Below the pieces are notes generated by a model. That model worked only from the letters and a program-made list of their open reading frames with translations. It was not told the DNA's origin and did not search any database. The position numbers were made by a program, and so were the translations under genes. Shown here in pieces: positions 19,707 through 25,716 of a DNA stretch of 25,716 bases (the stretch's first letter is position 1; each line of letters opens with the position of its first letter). Origin of the DNA: Lobulomyces angularis. Its lineage: Eukaryota > Chytridiomycota > Chytridiomycetes > Lobulomycetales > Lobulomycetaceae. The stretch spans positions 1 through 25,716 of the forward strand of contig JADHYX010000326.1 of the NCBI GenBank assembly GCA_027604685.1. Reading direction: 5' to 3'.

Positions 19707-22004
19707 TTATCGATTCCATTGACGTGAATCTTTATTATTACCATTGGCTTTAACGCCTCTTGATTTCATATAATGTTCTTTTCCTCTACTCATATTCTTC
19801 AACGCTGCACCCTCCTTTCGATTTTTTCTATCTGTTTTTCCACTTGCTGATATTGTAATATTGACATTAGGTGGAACTGTAAAACCAAAGGCTCTAGCTA
19901 CACGTTGCAAATCTAACGCATTAACATCAAATATATTTTTTAGGGAATGAGAAGCGTAAGACTGTAGATAAGATCGATAACCATCCCTAGCACTTTTATT
20001 TAAGTAATAATTCTTTTCAACTAGTTTCTCCAGCTGGATAATTTTCAAAAAACATTAAATTAACTAAACAAAAAAAATTTACTTGAGATTGGACATTGGC
20101 TAACTTTTTCATTGGAAATTCATATTCATTTAATGGAACTCTAGCTTGCTTTAAATAGCGCAAAAATCCAAGTTCACTAGGTAGTAAAAATAGTAACGCC
20201 TTTCCTTTACCACCAGCACGAGCAGTTCTACCAACTCGATGGATATATTCCTAAATATAAGGAAAATACTTGATTAAGTAACAAAAAAAAACAATGCAGC
20301 TTTAGTTACTCTTGGGTCATCAGGTGGGTCAAACTGAATAATCCAATCTACAGAAGGAATATCTAATCCTCTTGCAGCAACATCAGTACAAAGAAGTATA
20401 CCATGATCAGCATTAATAAATTCAAAGAAAGTTGTTGTTCTTTTTTGCTGTTTTTGCCGACCCTATTGGTTAGTTAAAGAAAACAAAAAATTAATTAATT
20501 GAATTTCTTTTTACAAATTTTTCTTTTTTGTTTTGTTTTACTTACATGTAAGTCTAGAACTGGAATATCTATATAATTTAACAATTCTGCGTGATATTTG
20601 ACAGAGTTACATGAGGACATGAATATAATTACTTTTTTTTTTAAATTTTTTTTTAAGAATGTAAAAAGTAGAAGAAATCTAGCTTCACTTTCACAAACGA
20701 CGTAACCTTGCTCTAATCCTTCAGCAGTGGCCATTTCTTTTTTTTCATCCACATTGATATACAAAGGTGCTTTTTTCAAAGAAACTCGAGCTAAATCTTC
20801 AACTTTCGTAGTCTGAGTTGCAGAAAACAACATTGTTTGACGTTCTTTTTACAATAATTAGCACTTTTTGTTAAAAAAATATTATTCTATACCGGAAGGC
20901 AGTAATTTTATTATTTTATGCATTTCCTCTTCAAAACCAACCTCTAAAATTCGGTCAGCTTCGTCTATAACGAGCATTTTTAAATTATGATAATTAAATC
21001 CTTCAGTATTTTGTAAATGATCCAGTAATCTTCCAGGAGTTGCAACTAATAAGTTCACACCTTTGGCGAGTTTTTGAGCTTCTGCTTTTCTGTTTGCACC
21101 ACCCATAACAATTCCGAAAGTTTGAGAGTGATGCTTTAACAGTTCATTAGCCACACCAAAGATTTGAAGAGCTAACTCTCTAGTAGGAGATATGATTAAG
21201 ATACCAGTTCCTTAAAAAAAGCTAAGTTCAGATCACAGGATTAATTAAAAAAAACATACCATTTCTAGGTTTAAACTTTAAGCGGCATAAAAATTCTACA
21301 GCTGGGAGTAAAAAAGCTAAAGTTTTTCCAGAACCAGTTTTTGCAGCTCCTAAAATATCTCTACCAGTAAGAGCAGGAGGAATTCCTCTAGCTTGAATTT
21401 CAGTCATTTCAGTAAAACCCATTTCTTCAATAGCTTTATTTGAATTTTCCGATAAATTTAAGGAAGAAAATTTTTTATCAACTTTTTCATCTTCTTTTCC
21501 TGATTAATAAAAGAGTTTAAAAGAATTAGTTTTAGACTGCTTCAAAAAAAAAAAAACCTTCCAACTCATTTACTAATTCTTTCATATCAGTTTCTACACT
21601 GTATTTCTTATCAATAATCGATGTATTGTTTTCAATTTCATCATTTTCTGAGTCTTCACTTTCGTCATTGCTTTTAGCTTGTTCGGAATTCTAAAATTTA
21701 ATGTTTTCAAAAAGGTTAACTCAAATTTGTGAAAAAAAAAAGGAAGTACTTCATCATTACTATCCACATTAACGCTAACTTCATCTAGTTCATTTATGTC
21801 ATTAACTTCTTCATCTTCTTCTTCCACTTCTTCAACTAAATAAAAAGAAGAGAAACGACTTTAGTAATTAGTACAAAACCTTTTTTTTTTTGGTTTTTCA
21901 AAAAAATTGAGTTTCTAAATTTAAAATTAAAAAAATCACAATAATTAACCTTTTTGCTTTTTAGCAATCTTTTTTTCTTTTTCTTTGATAGACCTTTTTC
22001 CCAT
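19707..22004 (-). CDS. HAS1: DEAD-box RNA helicase HAS1/DDX18, 9 exons, 592 aa
   Basis: Inferred exons: 22004-21950, 21835-21750, 21690-21558, 21499-21260, 21210-20893, 20844-20546, 20462-20310, 20250-20083, 20033-19707 (1779 nt). HAS1/DDX18 is a nucleolar ATP-dependent helicase needed for pre-rRNA processing and U14 snoRNA release. Domains in order: basic start ([12 protein letters not shown]), an acidic region to about 90, Q-motif region [19 protein letters not shown] (Gln127), Walker [10 protein letters not shown] 143-151, PTREL 180-184, [14 protein letters not shown] 254-257, SAT 285-287, [31 protein letters not shown] 430-441. The C-terminal [34 protein letters not shown] is specific to this subfamily and separates it from other DEAD-box helicases. 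All catalytic motifs are intact. The Lys/Arg-rich end resembles a nucleolar signal. The start codon faces the next gene's start across only 32 bases. Confidence 0.96.
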
Positions 22005-22036
22005 TATATATTCAACAAAAAAAAATTTATTAAAAA
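22005..22036. promoter_or_regulatory. 32-base divergent intergenic gap
   Basis: Only 32 A/T-rich bases separate the HAS1 ATG (minus, 22004-22002) from the ATG at 22037 on plus. A shared bidirectional promoter with very short or overlapping 5' UTRs is the simplest inference. Core elements may lie inside coding or intronic sequence on either side. Confidence 0.6.
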
Positions 22037-22913
22037 ATGAATTTAGCAGAAGTAGAAAAAATTTGCAGTTTTTTAAAAGTCCCTAGAGGACATCAAATGG
22101 ATTTTAAATATCAAATATATTTTTTATTAAAAAGATTAAGAGTTTCTTTTTTATTGGATTTTTTTATTAATTTTGACAAACTTGTAAGTTTTCTTCAACA
22201 TTTTAAAAATGAACTTTGTATTGTAAAAATTTCAACGTCACATACTTTTATTTGCAATAGAGTCCTGTTGGAAAAAAAAATTTTTGAATTTTGTTTTTCT
22301 GAATACGTTTTTATTAATGTCTCAGGTTATTTTAAACTACCTGTGGTAAAAAATAAATTTCAATGATAATATTTAAAATAAAAAAAAATTTACAAAAAGC
22401 TATGTGATGAAAAGCAGAAACTAGAAACAATAAAAAACATCAAAAGTTTTTTAGAAAATTTTACCATAATAAATGGTTTAACAAAAGTTGAACTACCACA
22501 GCATTTAACCCATTTATTAATAACGATTACTGGTTGGCTCTTAGAGTACTGCTGCTTATATGTATTAACAGAAGATGCGGGTGGTGTGGTTTCTGATAAA
22601 AATTGTCTGTCAAATTTAACTTTAAATCTTTATACTGTAATTTACCAAAGGTAAACTATTTATACCAATCCGTTCCTTTTTATTTTTAATTTTTTAATTA
22701 TTTTTTTCACTTTCTTTAATCAGTTTAGAACTTGAAGATGTTAAAGTATTAAGTTTTAGTGCTCCAAATAATATTATCGGCGACTACTGTGAAAAGATTG
22801 AAGCTTATAAAAGTAGGATATGCTTAAAAAAACTGAATGGCGCGCTTAATGATAAAGAATCGTTAATCCTAAAAGTAGAAGAAGTTTGTATGTTTTCAAA
22901 AGTGTTATTGTAG
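22037..22913 (+). CDS. Small conserved-looking protein, tentatively C1orf74/UPF0739 (DUF4504) family, 3 exons, 249 aa
   Basis: Inferred exons: 22037-22345, 22400-22650, 22724-22913 (750 nt). The product is hydrophobic/aromatic-rich with no signal peptide and no obvious membrane helix. It begins MNLAEVEKICSFLKVPRGHQ, followed by an LLDFFINFDKLVSFL segment, an ICNRVLLEKKIFEFCF segment, a central GWLLEYCCLYVLTED, then NCLSNLTLNLYTVIYQS across intron 2. The pattern of a GWLLxYxxxY motif followed by a Cys-Leu-Ser-Asn segment, with a length near 250-270 residues, reminds me of the eukaryotic C1orf74 family, whose function is unknown. This rests on recall of a family pattern and is weak. Intron 1 is accepted because reading through meets a UGA just past the GTAAAA donor. 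An additional intron starting at the GTAAGT near 22183 is possible but not needed. Confidence 0.45.
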
Positions 22914-23030
22914 ATATAAAAAAAAAATTATTTTATTAATAAAGATAATAGATAGACAAGTTTTTTTTTATTTATTGAATAATAATTGAATATTTTAATT
23001 TTTTTTAGCACGTGGGTTTTATTTCACAAA

Positions 23031-25076
23031 ATGGAAAATGATCCAGAAAAGTTACAAGAGATGCTGTTGGAAGCATACAAACTAATCAAGGAAAAAGATC
23101 AAGATTTGGGTTGGGCTGCTCAAGTACAAACCAAAGCAAAAATAAATTAAAATTATAAAGAAATGTTTTTAATTAAAACAACATAAAATTTTAAGATAGG
23201 TCAAGATTTGTTAACGAAAAATGAAAATTTAGAAAAGGAATTAAAAATTTTGACACAAAAGTTGAATGAGACTAGTGAAAAAAAAAAACTTGAATCTAAG
23301 GTGGATGGAGATAACACTTTAGATTTTAACGGTTTGGAGAAGGCGCTGGAACAAAACCAACACAAAAGACTGGAAAGCCTAACTGAACTGGAGATATCTT
23401 CGTTAGAATCAAGTTTAGAATCATTACAAAAAGAAAACAACGAATTAAAAGAAGAAATTTCGAAGCTGAATGAAAACAAAAAAGAAATTGAAAAGAACTT
23501 AATAAAGTCTACACAGGATTTTGAGCTAATAAAGGACGAAGTTCAAAAGTTCCAAAGAATGGCTGAACAACTAGAAGAAGAAAAAAAAAATTTGTTGAAG
23601 GAAAAGATTGACTTGAATAAAATATTAAAAGAAAAAAAAAATTCTACTGACGAAGCAACGGAAGCACTGGCTAGAATAGTACAGGAAATGGAGGAAAAAT
23701 TATTTACTATGGAAAGAGAAAACGACGAGTTGAACAAATTTAAACACAATTTTGAATACGATTTGAACGATAGTAAAAAAAAGTGCATAGAGTTGGAAAA
23801 TATTTTAGAGGAATACAGAGATTACAGGATGAAATACGAACAAAGTCAGGGAATAATTGTGGAAATGGAGGGAGATTTAGAGATTCTTCGAAATTATACT
23901 GAATCTTTGAAGGCCATGTTGGCAGTTTTTGAGCCTAATAAAGATGGAAAGTCGGATGTTGGTGGAAAAAGCTTATTGGGAGAGTAAGTTCAATTATATT
24001 AACAAATTAATTAATAAAAAGATTATTAAAAATAATTATAAAGAGTAGAGGATAGAAGAATGGAACTGGAAGGGGAAAATGAAATTTTAGCAAAAAATAA
24101 CGCTCGACTTAAGCACAACAATATGCTTAGTTTAAACGAAAGGTCAAAAATGAAACTTCACATCCAGACCCTAACCCTTCAACAAGCACAGAGTAGTTTC
24201 AACTATTCTGGCCTTAAACCATTGCAAGCAGCATTAAGTCAAGCAGAAAGCGAAAAAAAGCAATTACTGGACAATATTAAGGAATTGGATACAAAATTGG
24301 TGCAGTTAACATTGAGCAGTCATCAAAATTTCAACAATATCCATGAGTTTAGTAGAGATGAAGTGATTGAATGTTTGAGAATAAAGTTGGAACAGGTTTC
24401 TGGTGAAGCCACATCTTTAAGAAAGGAATTAAGAACTGCTTTAATGCTAAAACTCAGTGAAACTGAAAAGTTGAGAAATGCAGAATCAGTTTTAAGGTGT
24501 TCATAGAATTCATTTGTTTTTTTTATTAATTCTATCAATCACCTCTTCATTATTAGATTAGAATCGGAAAATCTAGAGTTAAGCAAAAGACAAATCAATC
24601 AATTAAAATTTCAAATAGAGGAAGAAAAGAACAAGAATAAGTACCAAAGTGTTGAATTAAAAGCAAACAAACAAACTTCAACTGAAGATTTGCTAAATAC
24701 CAACTGCCTTAAGAAAATAGTCACTTCAACTACTATTAGAAAAATGAGTGAAGAATTGAAGAATTCCTCGAAGGCCACTCCTAACGCAGGAACCAGCACT
24801 TCAAATGCTCTGTTAAACAGAGTAAAAAATGAAAATGAAAAAATAAAGTTGAAGGTGGAAAAAAAACCTGAGCTGCCGCTCAGTGAAGAAGAAAAAAAAA
24901 CAACAAATAAGGAAAATCTAATAACAGAAAATGAAGAAAAAGGAAAATACTTAAAAATAAAAGAAAAAAAAACATTAGAAAAAAAAAATAATGAATTAAA
25001 TAATTTGGAAGAAAATAATTCAACAACATTAACTTTGGACAGAAATAATATGAATGAAAATTGTAATCAACAATAA
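23031..25076 (+). CDS. SPDL1: Spindly homologue: kinetochore dynein-dynactin adaptor with C-terminal CaaX-like CNQQ, 4 exons, 617 aa
   Basis: Inferred exons: 23031-23123, 23196-23983, 24044-24496, 24557-25076 (1854 nt). Spindly links dynein-dynactin to the RZZ complex at the kinetochore corona. What is seen: a short N-terminal helix; AAQIG at 29-33, formed across intron 1, matching the CC1-box AAxxG of dynein adaptors; a long coiled coil to about 290; SLLGEVEDRR at 290-299, formed across intron 2, matching the Spindly motif (animals have Phe where Leu292 stands); KMKLHIQTLTLQQ at about 329-341; IECLRIKLEQ with further coiled coil to about 475; and a low-complexity Lys/Glu/Asn tail ending ENCNQQ. 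The terminal Cys614-Asn-Gln-Gln corresponds to the farnesylated CPQQ of human Spindly. Length (617 against 605 in human) and motif order agree. BICD-type adaptors share the first two motifs but not the CaaX end. Confidence 0.87.
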
Positions 25077-25716
25077 TATATAAATATATATTTTTTTTTT
25101 TAATTATTATTAATAGTATTTTTCTTTGTATTTTGATAATATTTTTTTATATTAATTAATGAGGATTATTTTTTTCCCTACAATTTTTAAACAAAGAAAA
25201 AAAAACTAAATAGAAGATATCAATATAAAAAATGAGCAAAAAATCTTTATTGAAAAACTTAATTTTTAATTGCATGGAGTGTTCTGAAAAATTTTAATGG
25301 TAGATCATATAGATTTTAAAAGTAAGAATTAAACTATTTATTTTGTAAATTAAAACTGTTTCTTTTCCTTACCAATGTATGTTTAGACCATCTTCAGCAG
25401 TTTGTCCTAATTACATTTACATCAGTTAACCACAATTACCTCTAATATAATTTAAGCTTTTTTTGTGTAACGCGGGTTAATAATCGCGTATTTAAAGAAA
25501 AAATGTTATTATATAAATTACATAATCAGGATAATGAGTTGGTCAAGTAGATTCTGCACTGAAACAATCAGCCAAAGTTTAGGATATTTACATTAATATA
25601 TTTTTGATTACAAATTATAAAAAAAAAAAGGTATAAATAGTATAGTAATTAACAAAATTAATAAGAATTAGTTAATTAAATCAATAATTCGTATTCTTGA
25701 AAAATTGGTATTTGAA
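25077..25716. other. Right-end intergenic sequence, nothing identified
   Basis: About 640 A/T-rich bases after the Spindly stop. A 23-codon plus-strand frame starts at 25232 and a minus-strand stretch around 25380-25420 reads GQTAEDGLNIHW before a stop, but neither extends into a credible gene. A slightly G+C-richer patch (CGCGGG and ATCGCG words at about 25471-25490) stands out. No tRNA, snRNA or repeat was recognised. Confidence 0.45.

Noticed and set aside
23124..23150. Early stop after VQTKAKIN, suggesting a truncated Spindly
   Set aside because: It lies in intron 1 (GTACAA to TTTTAAG); splicing gives the CC1-box AAQIG in frame.
23201..23788. Ser/Phe-rich minus frames opposite the Spindly coiled coil
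   Set aside because: Antisense of a Lys/Glu-rich coiled coil commonly gives Phe/Ser/Leu-rich open frames; no independent evidence.
25232..25300. Short plus-strand frame of 22 codons and a minus-strand GQTAEDGLNIHW ending
   Set aside because: Too short, with no credible upstream exon or family match.
1..25716. CRISPR array, bacterial operon or variant genetic code
   Set aside because: Genes are spliced eukaryotic types; all three standard stops occur at expected protein ends and no regularly spaced repeats are present.

Overview
This window looks like nuclear DNA of a flagellated, intron-rich, very A+T-rich unicellular opisthokont. A fungus-grade lineage (Rozella/Cryptomycota, aphelid or chytrid) fits best; the exact lineage cannot be settled by eye. 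The reasons are: an axonemal gene (DRC11/IQCA1); a Dbf2/Sid2-type NDR kinase with the fungal-type N-terminal region; ribosome-biogenesis genes of ordinary eukaryotic form; GT-AG introns almost all 37-114 nt long; and UAA, UAG and UGA all acting as stops (standard code). No prokaryotic operon, CRISPR array, tRNA or rRNA was found. A 10-base N run at 11986-11995 marks an assembly gap.

Layout. Left block, mostly minus strand: an ankyrin-DIL domain protein (400-2690); an orphan plus-strand ORF with no ATG (about 2862-3306) followed by a repeat-bearing non-coding stretch; UBE2T (3837-5070); DRC11/IQCA1 with 18 exons (5247-8822); an RPUSD2/Pus9-type pseudouridine synthase (8994-10551); and PRCC (10882-11931). 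Right block: UTP14 on plus (12119-15643); a glycine-rich RRM protein on minus with two tiny 5' exons (15978-16886); a Dbf2-type kinase on plus (17156-19393); the DEAD-box helicase HAS1/DDX18 on minus (19707-22004); a small plus-strand gene tentatively of the C1orf74/DUF4504 family (22037-22913); and a Spindly (SPDL1) homologue on plus (23031-25076). The last ~640 bases hold nothing I can name.

The gene models were built by hand: each exon chain below is divisible by three and uses GT donors and AG acceptors, and reading frame plus family similarity decided the junctions. There are 68 inferred introns in 11 multi-exon genes. UTP14 and HAS1 both act in pre-rRNA processing; PRCC is splicing-related, and the pseudouridine synthase and RRM protein are RNA-directed. 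The Dbf2 kinase and Spindly belong to mitotic control, DRC11 to the flagellum and UBE2T to Fanconi-type DNA repair. I see no evidence that these neighbours form one pathway.

The most striking item is the Spindly homologue. It has an N-terminal CC1-box-like AAQIG, an internal SLLGEVEDRR Spindly motif and a C-terminal CNQQ that looks like a farnesylation (CaaX) signal, as in animal Spindly. This suggests that the farnesylated dynein-adaptor corona module of kinetochores predates animals. Other points worth checking are UBE2T with a long basic-ended tail, the orphan ORF at 2862-3306, the 32-bp gap between divergent start codons at HAS1, and the micro-exons and single long intron of the glycine-rich RNA-binding gene.
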